The translations under genes and the position numbers were made by a program. Of a stretch of DNA of 64,000 bases, positions 48,652-59,822 are shown in pieces. Source of the DNA: Marthasterias glacialis (lineage: Eukaryota > Echinodermata > Asteroidea > Forcipulatida > Asteriidae). The stretch lies in NCBI GenBank assembly GCA_911728455.2, contig OU452227.1, forward strand, positions 12,681,110-12,745,109, in the 5' to 3' direction. Position 1 is the stretch's first letter; each line of letters begins with the position of its first letter. The notes beneath the pieces were generated by a model. The model was not told where the DNA came from. It saw only the letters and a list, made by a program, of their open reading frames with translations, and ran no database searches.

Positions 48652-49870
48652 GGATCGAAATCAGGTGTTACAGGTAGATTTGGTTTATGTAATCTTTATA
48701 ACGAAGTTTATTTCAATGTTCAAATGTTTCCCAACTGAAGGCCGACAATTTGATCTTGGTATTTATAAAGATTGAAAAAACTTAAATAAATTCATCAAAG
48801 ATTTCTGTAAGTTGTGAGCTGTGAAAAAACTGTAGGCCTATGGATGATGTTAAATACATATTTGGTTATCTTGCATAATGTATTTGCATTGTTCTTGTAT
48901 GATAGGCTAACAACTAGATTTGCTGTGATATATCGGTCTGCTGTCAACATGGACCTTGAAAGACGCTGATGATGGAGTCTTGTTGAAAGGTCAAGAGAGT
49001 GACGTCTTTGTACTTCCATCAACTCACCACTAAGATGAACAGTGGATTTTCTAGGTAAGATGTCTTCCAAAGTTGAAGGTTTCTTCTTGACTCTGCAAGT
49101 TTGTCAACATTGCTAAACTTAGAATAAGTGTTAGTAAATTATTAAAGTGTTGAAACATTTACTATGAATTGGATTACTATGAATTGGATTACAAGGATTA
49201 CATATCCAAACAAGGAGTGGTCTTGTCGGAGCCTCTGGAAACCTTGTGGGATATTGATGTGGTGCCTTTACAAACTTCTCCTTAATTTTCTGTTCTTAGA
49301 CTAAGATGTTTTTCTGCTTTGTGTTTTTTTCTGATTGCTACGACGGTGATAATTGTTGAACTAACTTCCTGTGAGCGAGAACCAGGATGACATCTCATCC
49401 ATGGATTGAAGTCCGGTGCTACAGGTAGATTTGGTTATGCAATCTTCCTTACAAGGGTTATTTCGACATTTAAGTGTTTCCCAATTAATGACCAACTATT
49501 TAAGCTTGATATTCATACAAATTTCGAACAAACTTGAATAAATTCATCAACAAATTGTGAGCTGAAAAACATTTGTGATTTTAAGTAGAGATTTGGCACT
49601 TTTCAATACGGTATTTGGATTGTTGTTGTATAATAGGATATCATCTAGACTTGCTGTGATGTAACACACTCTGCTATCAACATGGACCATGAAGGAAGAT
49701 CAGGAGAGTGACGTCTTTGTACTTGCCATCTACACATCAATCACTAAAGATGAACAGTGGATGTTCTAGGTAAGATCTCTTCTGAAGTTGAAGGTGTCTT
49801 CATGGTTCTGCTAGTTTGTATACTTTGCTAAACTTAGACTAAGTAAATTATTAAAGTGTTGAAACATTTG
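48470..49870 (+). repeat. Tandem duplication of about 750 bp (two copies)
   Basis: Segments 48470-49140 and 49230-49870 align through GAGCCTCTGGAAACCTTGTG, ACCAGGATGACATCTCATCC, ACAG|GTAGATTTGG, TCAACATGGACC.TGAA and GAGAGTGACGTCTTTGTACT. Each copy carries two exon-like blocks of the putative lncRNA. Confidence 0.8.
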
Positions 49871-51013
49871 CTATCAATTGCAAAAGATTTTAGAGGAAAT
49901 AGATGTTGATTTTTGCAACCATTGATTTGTCAATAAAGTTGCATGCTTGACTGTTTTTCTTACAGATAACTGCTGTTTTTCTGCTGCAGTATCCTCATGA
50001 ACTGAAGTGTGTTATTGCTCGAAATAACTAAACGTTGAAGGCTTTATGTTTCTTCAAAGGTACAATCACAGATTAAAAGTTCTGTTTGCAATCTATTAAT
50101 CTAAACTTAAAGATAGCTATGAATATTTCTACGGTAAATGGTCGCATAAAAACTTTGTGCGCATGAATAAATATTGTAGAAAATTATCATACTTTCAACC
50201 TTCACAAAGATTAATTGTTAACAAAATAGATCGGTTTAATATGTGGCCATGTGTGGTCTATAGCTTGCCTTAAAATCTTTGACTTTGAAATTATAGTTGT
50301 GTCTTTTCTTTTTTTTTATCATATAATAGATAGTTCAGTGATAAGATTAAGATCATCAGATGTACAAGGTTGGTTGAGCCAAGAATCATCAAACAAGGTC
50401 CATGATGAGAGTCGCTAATTTTATCAACCAGATATTCAGAGGCACTTGACAGCAAGTGCAGACATCAGGAGACACTTTTGTGTGTGTGAAGAAAATTTGT
50501 CAGTTGATCGTGATTGAAATTTTTTGTTTGCAAGATATTCGTTCGGATTAGATATTTGTGAAAGCCAACAACTTACTATCAAGAAGATCCGATGAACATT
50601 AAACAATTTGAATTATAAGCTGAACTCGGTAACTTGTAGTTACCATCAATCAGAAAAACTTAAGGGATAAAAATGATTGATTCTCCAGAGGATGTGAACA
50701 ACATTGAACAGTTTATTTTAATGTCTTCGCTTCAGGCAAATCTTGCCATGGACATTGATGTACAACTTGAACTTCCAAAATTCATCTGCAGCGTTTGAAC
50801 TCCAGCGCAGGGTTATCCTCTGGATGATCAATGAAGTGGATGTGTAAGTTGGTAATAGTTTATTCAACGTAGTGTGATATCAAGAAATATACGACTGATA
50901 TTGGTGACCAGAAGCAAATTTGTTTTTGGTTTAGAAAGAAACTTCAACAAGAAAGTAAAAGAAGACAATTATGTAACTACGGATGAATTCGTAGTTTGTT
51001 CAGAATTTTGTAA

Positions 51014-51240
51014 ACATACTTGTAGTGAAGTACCTCATTACAAGTATGTAGACAAAATACATATACTTGTAAAGAGGTACTTCCTTACAAGTACATGTAT
51101 TTATGGGAAATATTGCATGCTTGTAATGAGGTACTTCATTACAAGTATGCAATAAATCATACTTCTATTGAAGTACTTCAATGAAAGTATGACAAAGTTT
51201 GATGCTTGTATATGAAGTACCTCATTACAAGTATCAAACA
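51014..51240. repeat. Cluster of five hairpin-forming palindromes
   Basis: Successive near-palindromes centred on GTAC: 51014-51049 (arm ACATACTTGTAGTGA), 51065-51092 (ACTTGTAAAGA), 51111-51154 (19-bp arms, one mismatch), 51158-51191 (CATACTTCTATTGAAG) and 51198-51240. They share the core CTTGTAATGAAGTAC/GTACCTCATTACAAG. Weaker relatives follow to about 51330. They lie about 520 bp before the giant satellite. Confidence 0.85.
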
Positions 51241-51759
51241 TTCCCACATTCATTTGTAATACAGTGGCTCATTACAAAACAATTAATGTTTATTATTTGT
51301 TATGAAGGAAACGTATTACAAGTACAAACACTACAAGCTTCTTCAGCGTATTTGAATCCTTTTTTCACATTCATTACCTGGTTTTTGTCCAATTAGTAAT
51401 TATGTGTGGTACATAATTAAGTTGTCCTGTGTTATTAAGGTGTTATTTACTCTGAGCATGTAATGGTTTATGTAATTCATTGCTTATAATGAGGGTTAAA
51501 AAAAATTTACCAAAAATTTACCCATCTTAATTGTTATACTTTACACTTAAATAGTTCAAGTATCTCGACAAGTTCATGAAAATAAGAAGTATACTTCACT
51601 TAATGGTGTTTAAGGTAATCAAACATAATTGATGTATATTGCCTGCAGTGTGAAATAAATACATAATAGCTTGTTAAGCATGTAAAACAAAACCAAAGTA
51701 TCTGTACACATTTTCTTTGTATTGTGCAAAATTGACAAAGGACAAAAGGTATGTATATG
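51241..51759. other. Short unique spacer before the satellite
   Basis: AT-rich. It includes GACAAAGGACAAAAGG at about 51734-51749, a near-copy of two units of the heptamer that makes up the third block of the satellite. Confidence 0.5.
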
Positions 51760-52227
51760 TGTCCATTGTGTCCATTGTGTCCATTGTGTCCATTGTGTCC
51801 ATTGTGTCCATTGTGTCCATTGTGTCCATTGTGTCCATTGTGTCCATTGTGTCCATTGTGTCCATTGTGTCCATTGTGTCCATTGTGTCCATTGTGTCCA
51901 TTGTGTCCATTGTGTCCATTGTGTCCATTGTGTCCATTGTGTCCATTGTGTCCATTGTGTCCATTGTGTCCATTGTGTCCATTGTGTCCATTGTGTCCAT
52001 TGTGTCCATTGTGTCCATTGTGTCCATTGTGTCCATTGTGTCCATTGTGTCCATTGTGTCCATTGTGTCCATTGTGTCCATTGTGTCCATTGTGTCCATT
52101 GTGTCCATTGTGTCCATTGTGTCCATTGTGTCCATTGTGTCCATTGTGTCCATTGTGTCCATTGTGTCCATTGTGTCCATTGTGTCCATTGTGTCCATTG
52201 TGTCCATTGTGTCCATTGTGTCCATTG
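51760..52227 (+). repeat. Satellite block 1: 9-bp unit TGTCCATTG, 52 copies
   Basis: 468 bp of perfect 9-mers. In complement the unit reads CAATGGACA, sharing GGACA with the heptamers that follow. One T separates it from block 2. Confidence 0.97.
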
Positions 52228-52228
52228 T

Positions 52229-53922
52229 GGACGAAGGACGAAGGACGAAGGACGAAGGACGAAGGACGAAGGACGAAGGACGAAGGACGAAGGACGAAGG
52301 ACGAAGGACGAAGGACGAAGGACGAAGGACGAAGGACGAAGGACGAAGGACGAAGGACGAAGGACGAAGGACGAAGGACGAAGGACGAAGGACGAAGGAC
52401 GAAGGACGAAGGACGAAGGACGAAGGACGAAGGACGAAGGACGAAGGACGAAGGACGAAGGACGAAGGACGAAGGACGAAGGACGAAGGACGAAGGACGA
52501 AGGACGAAGGACGAAGGACGAAGGACGAAGGACGAAGGACGAAGGACGAAGGACGAAGGACGAAGGACGAAGGACGAAGGACGAAGGACGAAGGACGAAG
52601 GACGAAGGACGAAGGACGAAGGACGAAGGACGAAGGACGAAGGACGAAGGACGAAGGACGAAGGACGAAGGACGAAGGACGAAGGACGAAGGACGAAGGA
52701 CGAAGGACGAAGGACGAAGGACGAAGGACGAAGGACGAAGGACGAAGGACGAAGGACGAAGGACGAAGGACGAAGAACGAAGGACGAAGGACGAAGGACG
52801 AAGGACGAAGGACGAAGGACGAAGGACGAAGGACGAAGGACGAAGGACGAAGGACGAAGGACGAAGGACGAAGGACGAAGGACGAAGGACGAAGGACGAA
52901 GGACGAAGGACGAAGGACGAAGGACGAAGGACGAAGGACGAAGGACGAAGGACGAAGGACGAAGGACGAAGGACGAAGGACGAAGGACGAAGGACGAAGG
53001 ACGAAGGACGAAGGACGAAGGACGAAGGACGAAGGACGAAGGACGAAGGACGAAGGACGAAGGACGAAGGACGAAGGACGAAGGACGAAGGACGAAGGAC
53101 GAAGGACGAAGGACGAAGGACGAAGGACGAAGGACGAAGGACGAAGGACGAAGGACGAAGGACGAAGGACGAAGGACGAAGGACGAAGGACGAAGGACGA
53201 AGGACGAAGGACGAAGGACGAAGGACGAAGGACGAAGGACGAAGGACGAAGGACGAAGGACGAAGGACGAAGGACGAAGGACGAAGGACGAAGGACGAAG
53301 GACGAAGGACGAAGGACGAAGGACGAAGGACGAAGGACGAAGGACGAAGGACGAAGGACGAAGGACGAAGGACGAAGGACGAAGGACGAAGGACGAAGGA
53401 CGAAGGACGAAGGACGAAGGACGAAGGACGAAGGACGAAGGACGAAGGACGAAGGACGAAGGACGAAGGACGAAGGACGAAGGACGAAGGACGAAGGACG
53501 AAGGACGAAGGACGAAGGACGAAGGACGAAGGACGAAGGACGAAGGACGAAGGACGAAGGACGAAGGACGAAGGACGAAGGACGAAGGACGAAGGACGAA
53601 GGACGAAGGACGAAGGACGAAGGACGAAGGACGAAGGACGAAGGACGAAGGACGAAGGACGAAGGACGAAGGACGAAGGACGAAGGACGAAGGACGAAGG
53701 ACGAAGGACGAAGGACGAAGGACGAAGGACGAAGGACGAAGGACGAAGGACGAAGGACGAAGGACGAAGGACGAAGGACGAAGGACGAAGGACGAAGGAC
53801 GAAGGACGAAGGACGAAGGACGAAGGACGAAGGACGAAGGACGAAGGACGAAGGACGAAGGACGAAGGACGAAGGACGAAGGACGAAGGACGAAGGACGA
53901 AGGACGAAGGACGAAGGACGAA
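52229..53922 (+). repeat. Satellite block 2: 7-bp unit GGACGAA, 242 copies
   Basis: 1694 bp. Every unit holds a CpG. The only variant I saw is a G-to-A change at 52776. The block ends sharply at 53922, where the unit changes to GGACAAA without losing register. Confidence 0.97.
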
Positions 53923-56694
53923 GGACAAAGGACAAAGGACAAAGGACAAAGGACAAAGGACAAAGGACAAAGGACAAAGGACAAAGGACAAAGGACAAAG
54001 GACAAAGGACAAAGGACAAAGGACAAAGGACAAAGGACAAAGGACAAAGGACAAAGGACAAAGGACAAAGGACAAAGGACAAAGGACAAAGGACAAAGGA
54101 CAAAGGACAAAGGACAAAGGACAAAGGACAAAGGACAAAGGACAAAGGACAAAGGACAAAGGACAAAGGACAAAGGACAAAGGACAAAGGACAAAGGACA
54201 AAGGACAAAGGACAAAGGACAAAGGACAAAGGACAAAGGACAAAGGACAAAGGACAAAGGACAAAGGACAAAGGACAAAGGACAAAGGACAAAGGACAAA
54301 GGACAAAGGACAAAGGACAAAGGACAAAGGACAAAGGACAAAGGACAAAGGACAAAGGACAAAGGACAAAGGACAAAGGACAAAGGACAAAGGACAAAGG
54401 ACAAAGGACAAAGGACAAAGGACAAAGGACAAAGGACAAAGGACAAAGGACAAAGGACAAAGGACAAAGGACAAAGGACAAAGGACAAAGGACAAAGGAC
54501 AAAGGACAAAGGACAAAGGACAAAGGACAAAGGACAAAGGACAAAGGACAAAGGACAAAGGACAAAGGACAAAGGACAAAGGACAAAGGACAAAGGACAA
54601 AGGACAAAGGACAAAGGACAAAGGACAAAGGACAAAGGACAAAGGACAAAGGACAAAGGACAAAGGACAAAGGACAAAGGACAAAGGACAAAGGACAAAG
54701 GACAAAGGACAAAGGACAAAGGACAAAGGACAAAGGACAAAGGACAAAGGACAAAGGACAAAGGACAAAGGACAAAGGACAAAGGACAAAGGACAAAGGA
54801 CAAAGGACAAAGGACAAAGGACAAAGGACAAAGGACAAAGGACAAAGGACAAAGGACAAAGGACAAAGGACAAAGGACAAAGGACAAAGGACAAAGGACA
54901 AAGGACAAAGGACAAAGGACAAAGGACAAAGGACAAAGGACAAAGGACAAAGGACAAAGGACAAAGGACAAAGGACAAAGGACAAAGGACAAAGGACAAA
55001 GGACAAAGGACAAAGGACAAAGGACAAAGGACAAAGGACAAAGGACAAAGGACAAAGGACAAAGGACAAAGGACAAAGGACAAAGGACAAAGGACAAAGG
55101 ACAAAGGACAAAGGACAAAGGACAAAGGACAAAGGACAAAGGACAAAGGACAAAGGACAAAGGACAAAGGACAAAGGACAAAGGACAAAGGACAAAGGAC
55201 AAAGGACAAAGGACAAAGGACAAAGGACAAAGGACAAAGGACAAAGGACAAAGGACAAAGGACAAAGGACAAAGGACAAAGGACAAAGGACAAAGGACAA
55301 AGGACAAAGGACAAAGGACAAAGGACAAAGGACAAAGGACAAAGGACAAAGGACAAAGGACAAAGGACAAAGGACAAAGGACAAAGGACAAAGGACAAAG
55401 GACAAAGGACAAAGGACAAAGGACAAAGGACAAAGGACAAAGGACAAAGGACAAAGGACAAAGGACAAAGGACAAAGGACAAAGGACAAAGGACAAAGGA
55501 CAAAGGACAAAGGACAAAGGACAAAGGACAAAGGACAAAGGACAAAGGACAAAGGACAAAGGACAAAGGACAAAGGACAAAGGACAAAGGACAAAGGACA
55601 AAGGACAAAGGACAAAGGACAAAGGACAAAGGACAAAGGACAAAGGACAAAGGACAAAGGACAAAGGACAAAGGACAAAGGACAAAGGACAAAGGACAAA
55701 GGACAAAGGACAAAGGACAAAGGACAAAGGACAAAGGACAAAGGACAAAGGACAAAGGACAAAGGACAAAGGACAAAGGACAAAGGACAAAGGACAAAGG
55801 ACAAAGGACAAAGGACAAAGGACAAAGGACAAAGGACAAAGGACAAAGGACAAAGGACAAAGGACAAAGGACAAAGGACAAAGGACAAAGGACAAAGGAC
55901 AAAGGACAAAGGACAAAGGACAAAGGACAAAGGACAAAGGACAAAGGACAAAGGACAAAGGACAAAGGACAAAGGACAAAGGACAAAGGACAAAGGACAA
56001 AGGACAAAGGACAAAGGACAAAGGACAAAGGACAAAGGACAAAGGACAAAGGACAAAGGACAAAGGACAAAGGACAAAGGACAAAGGACAAAGGACAAAG
56101 GACAAAGGACAAAGGACAAAGGACAAAGGACAAAGGACAAAGGACAAAGGACAAAGGACAAAGGACAAAGGACAAAGGACAAAGGACAAAGGACAAAGGA
56201 CAAAGGACAAAGGACAAAGGACAAAGGACAAAGGACAAAGGACAAAGGACAAAGGACAAAGGACAAAGGACAAAGGACAAAGGACAAAGGAAAAAGGACA
56301 AAGGACAAAGGACAAAGGACAAAGGACAAAGGACAAAGGACAAAGGACAAAGGACAAAGGACAAAGGACAAAGGACAAAGGACAAAGGACAAAGGACAAA
56401 GGACAAAGGACAAAGGACAAAGGACAAAGGACAAAGGACAAAGGACAAAGGACAAAGGACAAAGGACAAAGGACAAAGGACAAAGGACAAAGGACAAAGG
56501 ACAAAGGACAAAGGACAAAGGACAAAGGACAAAGGACAAAGGACAAAGGACAAAGGACAAAGGACAAAGGACAAAGGACAAAGGACAAAGGACAAAGGAC
56601 AAAGGACAAAGGACAAAGGACAAAGGACAAAGGACAAAGGACAAAGGACAAAGGACAAAGGACAAAGGACAAAGGACAAAGGACAAAGGACAAA
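53923..56694 (+). repeat. Satellite block 3: 7-bp unit GGACAAA, 396 copies
   Basis: 2772 bp in register with block 2. One C-to-A change at 56292 is the only variant seen. The unit differs from block 2 by G-to-A in the CpG. Confidence 0.97.
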
Positions 56695-56695
56695 G

Positions 56696-58390
56696 GGCAG
56701 CCATTTCCTTGGCCTGGCGGCAGCCATTTCCTTGGCCTGGCGGCAGCCATTTCCTTGGCCTGGCGGCAGCCATTTCCTTGGCCTGGCGGCAGCCATTTCC
56801 TTGGCCTGGCGGCAGCCATTTCCTTGGCCTGGCGGCAGCCATTTCCTTGGCCTGGCGGCAGCCATTTCCTTGGCCTGGCGGCAGCCATTTCCTTGGCCTG
56901 GCGGCAGCCATTTCCTTGGCCTGGCGGCAGCCATTTCCTTGGCCTGGCGGCAGCCATTTCCTTGGCCTGGCGGCAGCCATTTCCTTGGCCTGGCGGCAGC
57001 CATTTCCTTGGCCTGGCGGCAGCCATTTCCTTGGCCTGGCGGCAGCCATTTCCTTGGCCTGGCGGCAGCCATTTCCTTGGCCTGGCGGCAGCCATTTCCT
57101 TGGCCTGGCGGCAGCCATTTCCTTGGCCTGGCGGCAGCCATTTCCTTGGCCTGGCGGCAGCCATTTCCTTGGCCTGGCGGCAGCCATTTCCTTGGCCTGG
57201 CGGCAGCCATTTCCTTGGCCTGGCGGCAGCCATTTCCTTGGCCTGGCGGCAGCCATTTCCTTGGCCTGGCGGCAGCCATTTCCTTGGCCTGGCGGCAGCC
57301 ATTTCCTTGGCCTGGCGGCAGCCATTTCCTTGGCCTGGCGGCAGCCATTTCCTTGGCCTGGCGGCAGCCATTTCCTTGGCCTGGCGGCAGCCATTTCCTT
57401 GGCCTGGCGGCAGCCATTTCCTTGGCCTGGCGGCAGCCATTTCCTTGGCCTGGCGGCAGCCATTTCCTTGGCCTGGCGGCAGCCATTTCCTTGGCCTGGC
57501 GGCAGCCTTTTCCTTGGCCTGGCGGCAGCCTTTTCCTTGGCCTGGCGGCAGCCTTTTCCTTGGCCTGGCGGCAGCCTTTTCCTTGGCCTGGCGGCAGCCT
57601 TTTCCTTGGCCTGGCGGCAGCCTTTTCCTTGGCCTGGCGGCAGCCTTTTCCTTGGCCTGGCGGCAGCCTTTTCCTTGGCCTGGCGGCAGCCTTTTCCTTG
57701 GCCTGGCGGCAGCCTTTTCCTTGGCCTGGCGGCAGCCTTTTCCTTGGCCTGGCGGCAGCCTTTTCCTTGGCCTGGCGGCAGCCTTTTCCTTGGCCTGGCG
57801 GCAGCCTTTTCCTTGGCCTGGCGGCAGCCTTTTCCTTGGCCTGGCGGCAGCCTTTTCCTTGGCCTGGCGGCAGCCTTTTCCTTGGCCTGGCGGCAGCCTT
57901 TTCCTTGGCCTGGCGGCAGCCATTTCCTTGGCCTGGCGGCAGCCTTTTCCTTGGCCTGGCGGCAGCCTTTTCCTTGGCCTGGCGGCAGCCTTTTCCTTGG
58001 CCTGGCGGCAGCCTTTTCCTTGGCCTGGCGGCAGCCTTTTCCTTGGCCTGGCGGCAGCCTTTTCCTTGGCCTGGCGGCAGCCTTTTCCTTGGCCTGGCGG
58101 CAGCCTTTTCCTTGGCCTGGCGGCAGCCTTTTCCTTGGCCTGGCGGCAGCCTTTTCCTTGGCCTGGCGGCAGCCTTTTCCTTGGCCTGGCGGCAGCCTTT
58201 TCCTTGGCCTGGCGGCAGCCTTTTCCTTGGCCTGGCGGCAGCCTTTTCCTTGGCCTGGCGGCAGCCTTTTCCTTGGCCTGGCGGCAGCCTTTTCCTTGGC
58301 CTGGCGGCAGCCTTTTCCTTGGCCTGGCGGCAGCCTTTTCCTTGGCCTGGCGGCAGCCTTTTCCTTGGCCTGGCGGCAGCCTTTTCCTTG
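56696..58390 (+). repeat. Satellite block 4: 23-bp unit, 73 copies plus 16 bp
   Basis: The first unit occupies 56696-56718. Its variable core is GCAGCC[A/T]TTTCC, followed by TTGGCCTGGC. Units 1-35 carry A at the variable site; from 57501 on all carry T except unit 54 (57915). The last unit is cut after CTTTTCCTTG at 58390. Confidence 0.97.
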
Positions 58391-58419
58391 TATTTTTAGA
58401 AAATCTCATAGGTATCTAT

Positions 58420-58500
58420 TGACCTTTGACCTGACCTTTGACCTCTGACCTGACCTTTGACCTGAACTTTGACCCCTGAACTTTGAACTTTGACCCCCTT
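58420..58500 (+). promoter_or_regulatory. Cluster of TGACCT half-sites including three perfect DR1 motifs
   Basis: TGACCTTTGACCT occurs at 58420-58432, 58432-58444 and 58451-58463. Its complement AGGTCAAAGGTCA is the canonical DR1 site for RXR, HNF4 and COUP-TF type nuclear receptors. Degenerate copies (TGAACTTTGACCCC) continue to 58500. It may be only a degenerate microsatellite. Confidence 0.5.
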
Positions 58501-59120
58501 TAAGAAAAAAACGTTTATCTCACGTTTTGTATAGTTTCTATATGGGCTTTTCCTACTGTTTTATTGTTGGACTTAAAAGAATGACTCTTCTTTACCAATA
58601 GTTTATTTCATCGATTTCTTTATTTCTATGACTCTTAATAAGTTCAAACATCACAACAAAATGTACTTTATTACGCCTGTCTACAAACAAGTTTAACACT
58701 AAAACAAACTTACTTTGAACTCAAACTTTTGCTAACATTAAAATAGACTTTACATTCTAAGGCAAACTACAACTAATATTTAACAGAACTTATAACTTGT
58801 ATCTAAACAGTTAAAAGTTTGTGTTGAAAATAACTCTATTTAATGCAAACTTCTAACTGTTTAGATACACGTTTTACATTTAAATAAACTTCAAGTTAAA
58901 TCGAAAAACTTCTTTGAATGCTAACTCCATATTGTTTAGATAAAGTTTTACATTCAAAAATAACCTTATTTTGATGTTGAACTGGAATCTACACAATTAA
59001 AAGTTTGCGTTCAATTGGATCGAGTGGGAGGAATGAAGTGGTAAATAATTTGAAGGAGCAAAGATGTAAATAAGAGTAAACATGGATGTGGTTAATAAAA
59101 AGTACAAGGATGGAATTAGT
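58501..59120. other. Non-coding AT-rich DNA
   Basis: Contains loose repeats of ACTGTTTAGAT/AAGTTT phrases around 58740-58950. No gene seen. Confidence 0.4.
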
Positions 59121-59124
59121 TCGT

Positions 59125-59822
59125 AAGTAGGAGGATGGAAGTGGTTAATAAGCATGAGGCGGGAAGTGGTCAATGAGCATGAGGAGGGACAGGGTCAATG
59201 AGCTTGAGGGAAGTGGGTAAGGGGTGTGAGGAAAGTGGTTAATGAGCACGAGGAGGGAAGTGATTAACCCTGGGACAAGCAGTTAATGAACGTGAGAGAA
59301 GTGGTTAATAGGCGTGAGGAGGGAAGTGGTTAATGAGCGTGAGGGAAGTGGTTAATGAGCATGAGGGAAGTGGTTAATGAACGTGAGGTGGGAAGTGGTT
59401 AACCCTGGGACAAGCAGTTATTAATGAACGTGAGAGAAGTTGTTAATGAGCGTGAGGAGGGAATTGGTTAATGAGCTTCAGGAGGGAAGTGGTTAATAAG
59501 CGTGAGGAGGGTAGTGGTTAATGAGCGTGAGGATGGAAGTGGTTAATGAGCGTGAGGATGGAAGTGGTTAATGAGCGTGAGGAGGGAAGTTGTTAATGAG
59601 CGTGAGGAGGGAAGTGGTTAATGAGCGTGAGGAGGGGAGTTGTTAATGAGCGTGATGAGGGAAGTGGTTAATAAGCTTGAGGAGGGAAGTTGTTAATGAG
59701 CGTGAGGAGGGAAGTGGTTAATAAGCTTGAGGAGGGAAGTTGTTAATGAGCGTGAGGAGGGAAGTGGTTAATGAGCATGAGGAGGGAAGTGGTTAATAAG
59801 CGTGAGGGAGGGGGAAGTGGTT
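59125..59822 (+). repeat. 25-bp minisatellite, about 27 degenerate copies
   Basis: The unit contains GAAGTGGTTAATGAGCGTGAGGAGG, with frequent variants (AATAAGC, AGTTGTTAATG, shortened GAGGGAAG forms). Much more diverged than the satellite at 51760, so presumably older. Confidence 0.88.

Larger units (their letters stand above)
40766..50850 (+). ncRNA. Putative long non-coding RNA gene built of reiterated related exons
   Basis: Predicted exons: 40766-40858, 41071-41157, 42154-42239, 42644-42762, 44212-44304, 44514-44600, 44851-44948, 45228-45308, 45862-45947, 46339-46446, 46908-47050, 47310-47425, one ending 48673, 48918-49054, one ending 49424, 49649-49769, 49966-50059, and a last one from 50330. 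Many share the order TGCTRTCAACATGGACCATG, GGTGTGTYA, GGAGARTGACRTC, CTCATCAAC, then AAG|GTAAGAT at the donor. The exons I translated have stops in all three frames and the paralogues share no frame, so I infer a non-coding transcript. Related exons with similar donors argue against chance. Whether introns hold small RNAs is unclear; I found no convincing box C/D or H/ACA pair. Exon boundaries are predictions, and the real transcript could begin at the 34.6-kb promoter. Confidence 0.5.

Noticed and set aside
40766..50850. Box C/D or H/ACA snoRNAs in the lncRNA-like introns
   Set aside because: I looked for paired C/D boxes with terminal stems and ACA boxes after hairpins. Partial matches such as ATGATGC and TGGATGA occur, but none with a complete, conserved set.
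40766..50850. Protein-coding reading of the reiterated exons
   Set aside because: The exons I translated have stops in all three frames or lose the frame in their paralogue.
51760..58390. CRISPR-like array
   Set aside because: Units are contiguous with no unique spacers, and the window is eukaryotic.
51600..58448. Six overlapping open frames of 1,900-2,270 codons across the satellite
   Set aside because: They exist because the tandem units contain no stop in any phase. There is no start context, splice signal, non-repeat domain or strand preference.
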